A stretch of DNA of 44,871 nucleotides from Parelusimicrobium sp031549165 (GCA_031549165.1 JAVBQE010000044.1:1-44871), one strand, 5' to 3'; positions 1 to 8,342 are shown, counted from the first letter of the stretch. Made by a program: numbers and translations. Notes: generated from the sequence alone by a model not told the origin.

Positions 1-1
1 A

Positions 2-76
2 TGTAAAAAAATGGGCTTCTCCAAACCCGTCACCTGCGAAAGTATGGGCGACGATGACCACTGTTATTCTAAATAA
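2..76 (+). CDS. C-terminal end of an unidentified protein (cut by window start)
   Basis: An open frame enters from the left edge and ends at TAA (74-76), giving 24 residues that end in DDDHCYSK. It is followed by a bidirectional terminator at 94-125, as expected for the end of a plus-strand gene converging on the next gene. The fragment is too short to identify, and it could be chance coding. Confidence 0.4.
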   Translation, partial: CKKMGFSKPVTCESMGDDDHCYSK

Positions 77-93
77 CTATCATTAACAAATAA

Positions 94-125
94 AAAAAAC
101 GCCCTCTTTTAGTAGGGCGTTTTTT
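94..125. terminator. Bidirectional Rho-independent terminator
   Basis: Perfect 12-bp stem (AAAAAACGCCCT paired with AGGGCGTTTTTT) with an 8-nt loop and A/T tracts on both sides. It lies between a plus-strand frame ending at 76 and a minus-strand gene ending at 135, so it can serve both. Confidence 0.9.
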
Positions 126-134
126 TAGCAAAAC

Positions 135-428
135 TTATTTACCGTAAACAACCGTGCAGTCTTCACCCCAAAGGATGTAGTAGGCTGACTGGTAGTCCAC
201 ATAAGAGGTCTTTTTAATATTGCCTTTTTTAGCGGCATTAATAACGTTATTATTGCCGAAGGGGCCGAACATGCCTAAGATATAGTAAGAACAATCCTTA
301 CCTTTCTTTAAAGACGCATCCGTAAAATCTACGCCGGTAATGTCTATTTTATTTTCTACTCTGGGGTTTGTCATTGTACAAGCGGCAAGCGCTAATACTA
401 CTGCGCCGAGCATAACTAGTTTTTTCAT
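135..428 (-). CDS. TRL-like family lipoprotein
   Basis: A 97-residue precursor with a short Lys-rich N-terminus, a hydrophobic core and a lipobox (LAAC), so it is probably lipidated and membrane-anchored. The mature part has two regularly placed cysteines (GKDCSYY and GEDCTVVYGK) and the order ILGMFGPFG, INAAKKGNIKKTSYVDYQ, ending in YGK. That pattern matches the TRL-like protein family, whose function is unknown. A ribosome binding site (AGGAGAAAG) precedes the ATG. It is the last gene of the minus-strand NAD/pyrimidine gene set, 26 bp after the aminotransferase, and ends at the terminator at 94-125. The family assignment is by recognition of the pattern only. Confidence 0.75.
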   Translation of the reverse strand: MKKLVMLGAVVLALAACTMTNPRVENKIDITGVDFTDASLKKGKDCSYYILGMFGPFGNNNVINAAKKGNIKKTSYVDYQSAYYILWGEDCTVVYGK

Positions 429-454
429 GTTGTCTTTCTCCTGAAGTATATTTA

Positions 455-1663
455 CTACATATTTTCTTTTATCATGTCTGCAAGACGCTTCACGCCTTCC
501 ACAATCTTTTCGTGGTTGCAGTATGAAAAATTGATGCGCATGGTGTTTTTTATTTTTTCATCATAATAAAACGCCGTGCCTACCACGTAGGCCACTTTCT
601 TTTCCACGGCTTTGGGAAACAACGCCACAAGGTCCATATGCTCGGGCACTGTTATCCATAAAAATAAACCGCCCTCGGGGCGCGTCCACTTTACGCCTTT
701 GGGCATATAGTCCTCAAGCGCTTTAAGCATGACGGCTAGTTTATCTTTATACATAGCCGCTACTTTTTTTATGTGCGGCTCCAGCGCGCCCTGCGCCATA
801 TATTTAGCCGCTACAAGCTGGTTTATCGGCGGGGTGCAAAGGTCCATTGACTGCTTTAAAAGGCAGAGCGTGCGGATAATTTTTTCACTGCCCGTAATAT
901 ATCCTAAGCGAAGGCCCGGGGCGAATGTTTTGGAAAATGTAAAAAGCGTAATAACATTGCCCTCGTTGTTATCCATTTTAAAAAATGTGTCCGGCGCGGC
1001 GCCTTCAAAGCGGATTTCCCTGTAAGGAGAATCCTCAATAAGCACGGTGTTATATTTTTTGATAATTTCCAAAATCTGTTTTCTTCTGCCCTGCGGTATC
1101 GTTGTGCCCGTAGGGTTCTGGAAATCCGGCACCAAATAAACGAACTTACACTTTCTTCCGGCGGCCTTAATTTCGTGCAGTCTCGCTTCCAAACTCTCGG
1201 GGATTAAGCCTTCGCCGTCAGAGTCCGCGCCGTGGAACTTTGCGCCGTATACGTTAAACGCCTGCAAAGCGCCTAAGTAAGACGGGTTGGTGACCACAAT
1301 GTCGTCGCCGGGGTTGATGAAGGCTTTGCCTATCATGTCCAGCGCCTGCTGGGAGGCGGAGGTTACGATAAGCTGGTTTTCGTTTATATGTATGTCTTCG
1401 CTGGCGGCTAAAAGGTTTATGATTTCTTTTTTAAAGGCGGCAGCGCCTTCCGTCTCACCGTACTGCAGGGCGCGGGTGGAATTTTCGGTTAAAACTTCGT
1501 TGTAAATTTTGGTTATCGCTTCTGCGGGGAAGGATGCAGGGTCCGGCAGGCCGCCGGCGAATGAAATAATATCGGGGTTGGCTATTAGTTTAAGAAGCTC
1601 TCTTATTACGGAGCCTTTGTTTCTTTTTACCGCGTCAGACATCAGGTCTGTGTAGTCGTTCAT
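455..1663 (-). CDS. PLP-dependent class I/II aminotransferase
   Basis: 402 residues, the usual size for a fold-type I aminotransferase of the 2-aminoadipate/aromatic/multi-substrate group (the enzyme half of MocR proteins, without the DNA-binding domain). Visible landmarks are the N-terminal ISFAGGLPDPASFP segment, the PDFQNPTG substrate/PLP loop, the LIEDSPYREIRF aspartate and tyrosine, and the PLP lysine in FTFSKTFAPGLRLGYI. The C-terminal RINFSYC supplies the carboxylate-binding arginine. GAGGAAAGTAAT precedes the ATG. It follows nadA-nadC on the same strand, 70 bp downstream of nadC. Exact amino acid specificity cannot be read from the sequence. Confidence 0.9.
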   Translation of the reverse strand: MNDYTDLMSDAVKRNKGSVIRELLKLIANPDIISFAGGLPDPASFPAEAITKIYNEVLTENSTRALQYGETEGAAAFKKEIINLLAASEDIHINENQLIVTSASQQALDMIGKAFINPGDDIVVTNPSYLGALQAFNVYGAKFHGADSDGEGLIPESLEARLHEIKAAGRKCKFVYLVPDFQNPTGTTIPQGRRKQILEIIKKYNTVLIEDSPYREIRFEGAAPDTFFKMDNNEGNVITLFTFSKTFAPGLRLGYITGSEKIIRTLCLLKQSMDLCTPPINQLVAAKYMAQGALEPHIKKVAAMYKDKLAVMLKALEDYMPKGVKWTRPEGGLFLWITVPEHMDLVALFPKAVEKKVAYVVGTAFYYDEKIKNTMRINFSYCNHEKIVEGVKRLADMIKENM

Positions 1664-1695
1664 ATTACTTTCCTCTTTTCAACTGCAAACAGAAA

Positions 1696-1731
1696 TAAGC
1701 GGCTGTATTGCCGCGCTTCGCTCGCAATGAC
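1696..1731 (+). repeat. Short dispersed repeat, 'GCAATGAC' family
   Basis: The stretch ending CGCTTCGCTCGCAATGAC belongs to a palindrome-rich repeat seen again at 13717, 27700, 31509, 34494 and 43817. It sits in the nadC-aminotransferase gap. No coding potential is evident. Confidence 0.75.
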
Positions 1732-1733
1732 AT

Positions 1734-2570
1734 TTATTTTTTGTTCTTTTTAAAATTTATTATTAAGCTTAAATCTTTAGAAGGCACGCTGTGCGTCAGG
1801 CTGCCCATGGAGATAACATCCGCTTTGGTTTTGCAGAACTCTTCTAAGTTTTTTATGTTAACTCCGCCGGACACTTCTATAATGGCGCGGCTGTTGATTG
1901 TTTTTTTACATTCCAAAATCTGCGCCGGCGTCATGTTATCAAGCATGATGATATCTGCGCCTGCGTTTAATGCTTCTTTAACTTCTTTTAAATTTTTGAC
2001 TTCCACCTCTATCTTTGGCGTGTGGCCGATGCGCGCCTTTATGGCTTTCACCGCCGCCGTTATGCCGCCTGCGGCGGCTATATGGTTGTCTTTGATAAGC
2101 ACCGCGTCTGACAAACTCATCCGGTGGTTCTTAGCGCCGCCCGTGCGTACGGCGTACTTATCAAACTTTCTCATGCCGGGAAGTGACTTACGCGTGTCCA
2201 CTATCATCACGCCGTATTTTTTGCCGATGGCAGCAGCTTCTTTAGACGCGCTGGCTATACCGCTCATGCGCTGCATAAAGTTGAGCGCCACGCGCTCCGC
2301 GTTTAAAATGCCTAAGGCCGGGCCTTCCAGCGTTAATACTTTTTCGCCTTTTTTTACAAGGTCCCCGTCTTTTTTTAAAGCTTTAAATTTTACGGCGCGG
2401 TCCACATAATCAAACACGCTTTTAGCCACATCCATGCCGCACAGAACAAGGTCCTCTTTGGCGTAAATGTAGGCGGAAGCCATGTCTTTATCAGTAAAAA
2501 TATTGTCGGACGTTATGTCGCCTAAACCTAAATCTTCGTCTATGGCAAGTTGAATTAATTTATCTATCAT
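1734..2570 (-). CDS. nadC: Nicotinate-nucleotide pyrophosphorylase (quinolinate phosphoribosyltransferase)
   Basis: 278 residues, typical NadC length. The enzyme converts quinolinate and PRPP to nicotinate mononucleotide, CO2 and pyrophosphate in de novo NAD synthesis. The N-terminal LAIDEDLGLGDITSDNIF segment is characteristic, as are the central RKSLPGMRKFDKYAVRTGGAKNHRMSLSDAVLIKDNHI active-site stretch (split here by its motifs RKSLPG, GGAKNHR and IKDNH), then EVEVKNLKE and DIIMLDNM. It starts one base after nadA stops, so the two are almost certainly one transcript. No nadB is present in the window, so the source of iminoaspartate must be encoded elsewhere. Confidence 0.97.
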   Translation of the reverse strand: MIDKLIQLAIDEDLGLGDITSDNIFTDKDMASAYIYAKEDLVLCGMDVAKSVFDYVDRAVKFKALKKDGDLVKKGEKVLTLEGPALGILNAERVALNFMQRMSGIASASKEAAAIGKKYGVMIVDTRKSLPGMRKFDKYAVRTGGAKNHRMSLSDAVLIKDNHIAAAGGITAAVKAIKARIGHTPKIEVEVKNLKEVKEALNAGADIIMLDNMTPAQILECKKTINSRAIIEVSGGVNIKNLEEFCKTKADVISMGSLTHSVPSKDLSLIINFKKNKK

Positions 2571-2571
2571 G

Positions 2572-3606
2572 TTAATCTGCTTTTCGGTTTGCTGTCATGC
2601 GAAACATGTTTTCCACGCAGCGCTCGGCCTCTAAGGAAATTTTAAAGTCTAATTTTACCGTCTGTTCAGCCGCGGGCTCCTGCATGCACTGCAGCACGTT
2701 TTGCAGCGTGTTGCGCTTCATAAAAGCGCATTTACCGAAAGACCAGAAAAAGTTTTTGTCCGGGTGTTCCGCCTCAAGGCGGTTAACAAGCCCATACTCT
2801 GTGAGAAGGCCAAAATTTTTGTCTTTGCTCTTCTTAACATACTCCAGCATGCCGCTGGTGCTGCCGACATAGTCGCAGAGTTTACAGACGTCTCTGTGGC
2901 ACTCGGGGTGGGCTAGAATTTTTATGCTTTTGGCCTGCTCTCTAAGCGCTTTTACGTGGAAAGGCATATACTGGTCATGCACGCAGCAGCTGCCGCCGAG
3001 GCCGTAAATTTTTTTGTTAACGCCGCGCTTCTTCATCTCTTCGCGCACATTGTCGGCCATGTAAGTATCCGGCACAAAAATTACTTCGTCGCCGGGCAAG
3101 GCAGCCACAATGTCATAGACGTTAGAAGACGTTACGCACACGTCGCACTCGGCCTTTACTTCGGCTGAGCTGTTGATGTAGCAGACGCTTTTTGCTTTGG
3201 GGTGTTTGAATTTAAAATTCTCAAGCTCGGCGCGCGTTAAAGAATCAGCCAGCGTGCAGCCCGCCCGGCCCGCCGGGATATAAATATTTTTGTCCGGGTT
3301 TAAAATTTTGGCCGTTTCCGCCATAAACCATACGCCTGCGAAAATGATATTTTTATTTTTTACAGTTCTTGCGTAAGCGCTTAAAGCGTAAGAGTCCCCC
3401 GTAAAATCCGCCACCGTAAACACTACTTCCGGAAGAACGTAGGAGTGGGCGAGGATGACGCAGTCCTTCTGCTTTTTTAATTTGTTAATCTCCAGCACAA
3501 AGGGCGCTATGTTCTTGCAATCCTGCAGCGTCCACTTGCGCCCGGGATACATGGAGACATTTTTTAAAACGGAATATATGCTCTTCGCTTCTGCGTCTAT
3601 GTTCAT
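2572..3606 (-). CDS. nadA: Quinolinate synthase A
   Basis: 344 residues. NadA condenses iminoaspartate with dihydroxyacetone phosphate to quinolinate using an oxygen-sensitive [4Fe-4S] cluster. Candidate cluster cysteines are visible in GRAGCTLADS, HPECHRDVC and FGKCAFMKRN. Other family landmarks are ILAHSYVLPEV, VGDSYALS-like FTGDSYALS, INSSAEVKAECDVCVTSSN and VFVPDTYMA. The frame is complete and overlaps nothing. It lies directly upstream of nadC and downstream of pyrE and a small lipoprotein. The iron-sulphur dependence would suit an anaerobic or microaerophilic host. Confidence 0.97.
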   Translation of the reverse strand: MNIDAEAKSIYSVLKNVSMYPGRKWTLQDCKNIAPFVLEINKLKKQKDCVILAHSYVLPEVVFTVADFTGDSYALSAYARTVKNKNIIFAGVWFMAETAKILNPDKNIYIPAGRAGCTLADSLTRAELENFKFKHPKAKSVCYINSSAEVKAECDVCVTSSNVYDIVAALPGDEVIFVPDTYMADNVREEMKKRGVNKKIYGLGGSCCVHDQYMPFHVKALREQAKSIKILAHPECHRDVCKLCDYVGSTSGMLEYVKKSKDKNFGLLTEYGLVNRLEAEHPDKNFFWSFGKCAFMKRNTLQNVLQCMQEPAAEQTVKLDFKISLEAERCVENMFRMTANRKAD

Positions 3607-3614
3607 AAAAACCT

Positions 3615-3959
3615 CTACTTTGTTGATGTGGTAGAAGATGATTTCTTTGTTGTAGTCGTAGTTGTCGTTGTGCTGCTTATTACTTTGGCGCCGGACGAAG
3701 ATGTTGTTTTCTTAGTCGCCTTTTTGGCCGGGGTTTTGGACTTTATGTATGTGCCGCCGTCCTGCTTAAGCTGGGCTTCGTAAGACACTTCCTTGCTGTA
3801 CTCTATGCCGGGCGCGGGCAGGCCGTCCTCAAACTCCTGGTCGGTAATAGTGGGCGCGACGAACTGTAACACAGAGCTGTCCGCCTTTGCGCTGCCTGAA
3901 GAGCTGCTGGAGCAGCCCGCTATAAAAACTACCGCTAAAATTATGGCTAAATATCTCAT
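3615..3959 (-). CDS. Small lipoprotein with Thr/Ser/Lys-rich tail
   Basis: 114 residues. The N-terminus MRYLAIILAVVFIAGC is a lipoprotein signal with lipobox IAGC, followed by a serine run. The middle (LQFVAPTITDQEFEDGLPAPG) may be a short folded or interaction segment. The last 40 residues are low-complexity Lys, Thr and Ser, including an unbroken run of eight threonines, and look disordered and possibly wall- or surface-associated. The gene is tightly packed between pyrE (1-bp gap) and nadA (8-bp gap), so it is co-transcribed with nucleotide and NAD biosynthesis genes. No family was recognised; no function is assigned. Confidence 0.7.
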   Translation of the reverse strand: MRYLAIILAVVFIAGCSSSSSGSAKADSSVLQFVAPTITDQEFEDGLPAPGIEYSKEVSYEAQLKQDGGTYIKSKTPAKKATKKTTSSSGAKVISSTTTTTTTTKKSSSTTSTK

Positions 3960-3960
3960 T

Positions 3961-4536
3961 TTATGCCTCCTTTCTGGAGCCGGGTTTTACCACAGGCTCG
4001 CCCTTTTTGCAGAAAGGGCAGTCTTTTTCTTCAAATGTCTCAACCTCCACCGCGGCCAGCGCGGCTAAGGGCACTCCCAAATTTGCTTTTCCAGAAGAGC
4101 GGTCTATTAAAGAGCAGCACGCTACAACCTCAGCGCCCGACGCTTTAACAAGTTCCATCACTTCTTTGGTGGACTTACCTGTTGTTACCACGTCTTCGGA
4201 AATTAAAACTTTTTCCCCTTTTTTAAGCTCAAAGCCGCGCCTGAGTGACACCACGCCGTCCACGCGTTCGGTAAAAATGCCCCTCACACCCAGCTGCCTG
4301 GCCATTTCGTAGCCGATGGTTACGCCGCCCATCGCCGGGCCGATTACCACGTCAATTTTTATGTCTTTTAATTTGTTCGCAATTTCTTTACAAAGTTTTT
4401 CCGCGATGTCCGGGTGCTGCAATACCTTGGCGCACTGGAGATATTTCCCGCTGTGCAGCCCGCTTGAAAGTTTAAAATGCCCCTCTAAAAGAGCTCCGCA
4501 ATCTCTAAAAATCTGTAACACCATTTCCGTTGTCAT
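3961..4536 (-). CDS. pyrE: Orotate phosphoribosyltransferase
   Basis: 191 residues. PyrE transfers phosphoribosyl from PRPP to orotate to give OMP in pyrimidine synthesis. The PRPP loop VLISEDVVTTGKSTKEV carries the double acidic pair and TTGKS. GPAMGGVTIGYEMAR and the N-terminal HFKLSSGLHSGKYLQCAKV are typical. The C-terminus carries a CPFC pair (KDCPFCKKGEP), as in the longer thermophile-type PyrE group. AGGAG lies upstream of the ATG, with a candidate promoter in front. It heads the pyrE-lipoprotein-nadA-nadC gene set. Confidence 0.95.
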   Translation of the reverse strand: MTTEMVLQIFRDCGALLEGHFKLSSGLHSGKYLQCAKVLQHPDIAEKLCKEIANKLKDIKIDVVIGPAMGGVTIGYEMARQLGVRGIFTERVDGVVSLRRGFELKKGEKVLISEDVVTTGKSTKEVMELVKASGAEVVACCSLIDRSSGKANLGVPLAALAAVEVETFEEKDCPFCKKGEPVVKPGSRKEA

Positions 4537-4555
4537 GATAATCTCCTATGATACT

Positions 4556-4561
4556 ATTATA
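4556..4561 (-). promoter_or_regulatory. Candidate -10 box for the pyrE-nadAC transcript
   Basis: A perfect TATAAT on the minus strand, about 20 bp upstream of the pyrE ATG, with AGGAG between. The -35 region would lie beside the terminator that closes the jag operon. It is inferred from sequence only. Confidence 0.55.
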
Positions 4562-4576
4562 TATATTTCTGAAGAA

Positions 4577-4606
4577 AAAAGGCCTCTTCGTTTGAAGAGG
4601 CCTTTT
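4577..4606. terminator. Rho-independent terminator after jag
   Basis: A 13-bp perfect stem (AAAAGGCCTCTTC with GAAGAGGCCTTTT) and a 4-nt loop. On the minus strand it is followed by a T run, so it ends the rpmH-rnpA-yidD-yidC-jag transcript just before the pyrE promoter. Confidence 0.9.
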
Positions 4607-4626
4607 GGTCTAAAATTTTATTTATT

Positions 4627-5946
4627 TTAGTCTTTTTTCTCTTCTTTATTCTCTTCTTTGGGCTGGTTGATTTCGGCCAGTTTGTTTTCTAAATATTCTT
4701 CGGCCTTTTCTTCTGCTTCAATAACTTTTTCAAGCGCGGCGGAAGTAACATTGTCTGCCGTTTCGGCCACGGTGGATGCGATGTCTTTAACTTCTTCTTT
4801 TACCGTGTTGTACACTTCGCTGGCGGCGGACTGAAAGTCCTCTGCTGCGCTATGCGCGGCTTCGGACACTTTGTCTACCGTGTTATGTGCGACTTCAGAC
4901 ACTTTTTCTGCCGTGCTCTGCGCTGCGGCCTGGGCAACGTCTGTAGCTTTGGACGCTACTGACTTTGCTTTTACCACTACCTTTCTCCATTTGCCTTCGC
5001 CTTCGGAAATTGTCTCCACCAGCTCGCTGTTTGCTAAAGCGCGGTGAATGTATCTTCTCATTTGGCTGGCCATGGGGCGCAGGCGGTAAACGCTCATGCC
5101 TCTTTTGATAGCGTCTAAGGCTTTGTTAGCCTCGCTTTCAAGCTTGTCTTCCGTTTTTCTCCAGTAGTTCTGCGTGTCGGTGATTACGGAAATATTTGTG
5201 TCAAACTGGCGGCTTAAAGAGAGAGTAATTAAATACTGTATCGCTTCAAGCGTTTTGCCGTCTTTGCCGATAACTATGGACGGGCTGTCGCAGTCAAAGG
5301 TTATTAAAATTCTGCTCTGTTTAGCGTCCCACCATACATTAAGGTTTGTTACCTGCACGCCCATGAAGCTGAGTACTTTGGAGAGCATTTGTTTTGCCTC
5401 TTCCATCGGCGCTTTAAGGTTTTCAGGCACGTCTGCGCTCTGTATGTCTGCGTTGGGCAGGAGCTGGGGCTCGTGCTCTTTGGACACTTTGGGCGTAAGC
5501 GGCTCAAGAGGTTCTTCCGCTGCAAAGCGTTCTCTGCCTCTGCCTTTACCGCCGCGCTTGTCAAATTTTTTGCCGCCGCGCTTATCGTCCCTTCTTCCGC
5601 CGCGCCCGCCTTCTCTTCTGCCCTCAGCTCTTTCTTCACGTTTTTCTTCTGCGCCGTCTTCTTTGGCGGGTCTGCCGTCGGCTTTTTTGTTGCGGCTGTT
5701 GCGGCTGGGCTTGTCAAAGCTTTTCTTTTTGGGGACGTCCATATAAATCTGTGAATCCAAATTTGTGCCCCAGTGTTTTTTGGTTATCATTACTACCGCC
5801 GGCTTTGCCCCTATGCCTAAAAAGCCTTTTGTCGGCTGCGCCACGACGGTGATTTCCGCCTGGTCACGCCTTAGGCCTAATTCTCTTAAACCTTGTGATA
5901 TTGCTGCTTCTACGTCTTTTGCTTCTACTCTTAGTTTTCTTGCCAT
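4627..5946 (-). CDS. jag: Jag/KhpB-type RNA-binding protein with long C-terminal helical extension
   Basis: 439 residues. Residues 1-55 are the Jag-N domain (LGLRRDQAEITVV, KGFLGIGAKPAVV). A charged Arg/Gly/Lys-rich linker follows. The KH domain contains GKDGKTLEAIQYLITLSLSR, and the R3H domain contains RPMASQMRRYIHRAL and GKWRKVVVKAK. After R3H come about 110 extra residues rich in Ala, Val, Glu and Lys with a repeating AAxxTAEKVSEVAH-like pattern, predicted to be amphipathic helix. Family members with yidC usually end soon after R3H. It lies downstream of yidC in the conserved rpmH cluster and is thought to bind RNA and influence cell division and envelope growth. Confidence 0.93.
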   Translation of the reverse strand: MARKLRVEAKDVEAAISQGLRELGLRRDQAEITVVAQPTKGFLGIGAKPAVVMITKKHWGTNLDSQIYMDVPKKKSFDKPSRNSRNKKADGRPAKEDGAEEKREERAEGRREGGRGGRRDDKRGGKKFDKRGGKGRGRERFAAEEPLEPLTPKVSKEHEPQLLPNADIQSADVPENLKAPMEEAKQMLSKVLSFMGVQVTNLNVWWDAKQSRILITFDCDSPSIVIGKDGKTLEAIQYLITLSLSRQFDTNISVITDTQNYWRKTEDKLESEANKALDAIKRGMSVYRLRPMASQMRRYIHRALANSELVETISEGEGKWRKVVVKAKSVASKATDVAQAAAQSTAEKVSEVAHNTVDKVSEAAHSAAEDFQSAASEVYNTVKEEVKDIASTVAETADNVTSAALEKVIEAEEKAEEYLENKLAEINQPKEENKEEKKD

Positions 5947-6118
5947 TTTGTTGCTCCTAAATGTTTATGTCGGGTTTCGGGCTTTTACACTTTATCGGTC
6001 CCGAATGGCGGGACCTTGAATAAATTTACGGCATATTTTTGTGTTACTGCCCATCACCCTTGCCCTCTCCCCGTAGGGGCGAGGGAATAAAAAGGTTGCG
6101 CGCACATGCGCGCCCTCA
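5947..6118. repeat. jag-yidC intergenic region with a CCCTC/GAGGG palindrome
   Basis: The 172-bp gap holds a short palindrome at 6063-6085 (CCCTCTCCCC, GTA, GGGGCGAGGG), preceded by CATCACCCTTG. It resembles the repeats at 23040, 26729 and 31428 but has a different loop. No gene is seen in the rest. Confidence 0.6.
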
Positions 6119-7717
6119 TCATCCGTGCTTTTTGTTCATGTACAGCTGTATGGAAAAGCTTACCACACTGTTTGTTAACCAGTATAAAACCAGCCCGGCC
6201 GGGAAGTTCATAAATAAGAACGTAAATATCACAGGCATCCATTTAAGCATGGCTGTCTGCGTAGGGTCCCCGCCCATAGGCATGGTCATGCGCTGCTGCA
6301 AAAGCATCACGCCGCCCATAGCTAAAGGCAGCACATAATACGGGTCTTTAGACGACAGGTCCGTTATCCATAAAGCAAACGGCGCGCCGTGCAAGTCCCA
6401 CGAAGTTCTCAACGCGTTAAAGAGCGCTAAAAATATCGGCAGCTGTAAAAGAAGCGGCAGGCACCCGCTGGCCGGGTTAAACTTATGTTTTTTATAAAGG
6501 TCTAACATAGCGCGCTGCATGGCGGCCTGGTCGTCCTTATAATTTTCCTGTATCTTCTTCATTTCAGGCTGTATTTTCTTCATCACAAGGCTGGACTTTT
6601 GCTGCATCATCGTCAGCTTAAGCATAGCCACCTGCAGTAAAAGCGCAAATATTATGATAGAGAACCCATAGTTGCCCGTGTACTTATATATCCAGTCTAA
6701 AATACTTCTTGCCAGTTTTCCTAAAGAACCAAAGAAACCAAACTCCACCGAGCGGTCCAACCCGTAAGGCATGGTTTCAAGCTTCTTAAAGTCCTTAGGG
6801 CCGAAGTAGAAGTCCGAGTTTAAATTAAGCGTTTCGCCCGCCTTAACCGTCTGGGCGGCTACGTTAATTTTAAGCCAGGGCCCTTCCATTTCGCTTGTAC
6901 CTAAAAGCCCCCATAATCTGGGCTTTGTGCCGATGGCGGTTTTGCCCGCGTCCAGAGACGCGCCCTGCCAGTTCTGCGGGACAAGCGCAGTTAAAAAATA
7001 CCTGTTCTGCACGCCCGCCCATATCCACCCGCCGTTGACGGGGGATTTCTCGGCTTTCATTGATGTTCTGTTATTTAAAGTGAGTTTCTTTCTGTCTTTT
7101 TCCTGTACGGTAAAAACGGCCTTTGACTCGCGCTCATTGTCGTTAAGCTCGCTCTTTACCGTGCCCAAACCGGGGCCGAAAGAGAAGGAGAACGGGTTTA
7201 CTGCAATGTCCGTTTTGCTTTTGTTAACGAGAGAGAGCGTTAAATTATTAACGCCGTTGTCATTAAACGTATAAGTTTTGTTAATGGTAAACTGCGGCTG
7301 TACGGAGGTAAAAGAAATGCTGTTCGCGCTCTGTGAGGAAAGCGAAAAGTCCAAATCATTAAACGTGCCAAAGTACCCTTCGCCTTTATACGGCGTAAGG
7401 TCCACATCGCCTACGATATCTTTATATATGTATTCTTTAATGCCCGCGCCTTTGGAGGAGAACTTAATGTCCGCCTGCGGGTATGAGAAGGAATAGAAGG
7501 ATTCTTCTTTAACTGTAGGAGCTGCTGTTACAGGAGTGGCCAGCGCCGCGGATGCGGCGGCGGTTGCAGAAACGCCGGCTGCGGCCTTTAAGGTTTCTTC
7601 GGCCTGCTGCTTAGCGGCAAGTTCCTGCTGTTTTTTTGGTACTACGAAGAACTGTTGGTAACCCATCATGCACAGCATAACGGCCATCAGCATTATTATA
7701 AAATTTTTATTTTCCAT
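6119..7717 (-). CDS. yidC: Membrane protein insertase
   Basis: 532 residues, the long Gram-negative form. An N-terminal membrane segment (FIIMLMAVMLCMMGYQQFF) is followed by an Ala-rich linker, a large periplasmic beta domain (about residues 70-330) and the conserved five-helix core (YGFSIIIFALLLQVAMLKL; CLPLLLQLPIFLALFNAL; PYYVLPLAMGGVMLLQQRM; FTFLFMNFPAGLVLYWLTN). It inserts inner-membrane proteins with or without SecYEG. GGGGAG precedes the ATG. The gene is downstream of rnpA-yidD and upstream of jag, the classical order. The presence of the periplasmic domain supports a diderm host. Confidence 0.97.
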   Translation of the reverse strand: MENKNFIIMLMAVMLCMMGYQQFFVVPKKQQELAAKQQAEETLKAAAGVSATAAASAALATPVTAAPTVKEESFYSFSYPQADIKFSSKGAGIKEYIYKDIVGDVDLTPYKGEGYFGTFNDLDFSLSSQSANSISFTSVQPQFTINKTYTFNDNGVNNLTLSLVNKSKTDIAVNPFSFSFGPGLGTVKSELNDNERESKAVFTVQEKDRKKLTLNNRTSMKAEKSPVNGGWIWAGVQNRYFLTALVPQNWQGASLDAGKTAIGTKPRLWGLLGTSEMEGPWLKINVAAQTVKAGETLNLNSDFYFGPKDFKKLETMPYGLDRSVEFGFFGSLGKLARSILDWIYKYTGNYGFSIIIFALLLQVAMLKLTMMQQKSSLVMKKIQPEMKKIQENYKDDQAAMQRAMLDLYKKHKFNPASGCLPLLLQLPIFLALFNALRTSWDLHGAPFALWITDLSSKDPYYVLPLAMGGVMLLQQRMTMPMGGDPTQTAMLKWMPVIFTFLFMNFPAGLVLYWLTNSVVSFSIQLYMNKKHG

Positions 7718-7767
7718 ATCTCCCCTTACATGTGTGTAAGTAAGAGAATTCCCGGCTCAACAGAATA

Positions 7768-7983
7768 TCAAGGAACAGGGTCAAAGCCGCCCTCGCACAA
7801 CGGGTGGCACTTGCTAATCCTTTTGCATGTCAGCCATGCACCTTTAAAAACGCCATGCTTTTTTATTGCCTGCCTGGAGTACTCAGTACATGTGGGCGTA
7901 AAACGGCACACATTATGGGGCCCTAAAAGCGGGCGCACCGCAGCGCTGAATACATCAAGCAAAAATAAAACTGTTTTTTTCAT
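7768..7983 (-). CDS. yidD: Membrane protein insertion efficiency factor
   Basis: 71 residues with the family's invariant cysteines and prolines (CRFTPTCTEYSRQAI, CHPLCEGGFDPVP). YidD assists YidC-dependent insertion at the membrane surface. The ATG overlaps the rnpA stop in ATGA, so the two are translationally coupled. It is followed by yidC 50 bp downstream. Confidence 0.96.
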   Translation of the reverse strand: MKKTVLFLLDVFSAAVRPLLGPHNVCRFTPTCTEYSRQAIKKHGVFKGAWLTCKRISKCHPLCEGGFDPVP

Positions 7984-8336
7984 TTAAGCGAATCAATAAG
8001 CCCGGCCTTTTGCCAGAGCTCCAAAATGGCCTTTTCAGCCGTTTCAAAATTTTTAAAACATTCGCCTGTCCTGGGGCTTATAACCAACGCCGCCGCGGAC
8101 TTTAATTTTGTTCTGTTAAGCCGGAAAACTTCTCTTATAAGTCTTTTAGCGCGGTTTCTTTCAACTGCGCTTCCCAGCTTTTTACTGACTACTATTCCCA
8201 TTTTCGCATGCTCGTGCGAAACAGGCTTCCACCAAAGTATAATGCCATTTAACTGCACTCTTTTTCCGCCGAAAACATCTTCAAAATCTTTTTGTAGATG
8301 CAGGCGGAGTTCTCTGGGAAAGCCGAGTGTTTTCAC
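7980..8336 (-). CDS. rnpA: Ribonuclease P protein component
   Basis: 118 residues. RnpA binds the RNase P RNA and helps cleave 5' leaders from pre-tRNA. The conserved RNR motif is in SAVERNRAKRLIREVFR, with the central IVVSKKLGSA strand and the C-terminal LVISPRTG. The start is GTG at 8336, 6 bp after the rpmH stop; no clear Shine-Dalgarno is seen, so coupling to rpmH is likely. The catalytic RNA gene is not in the window. Confidence 0.94.
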   Translation of the reverse strand: MKTLGFPRELRLHLQKDFEDVFGGKRVQLNGIILWWKPVSHEHAKMGIVVSKKLGSAVERNRAKRLIREVFRLNRTKLKSAAALVISPRTGECFKNFETAEKAILELWQKAGLIDSLK

Positions 8337-8342
8337 AACACT

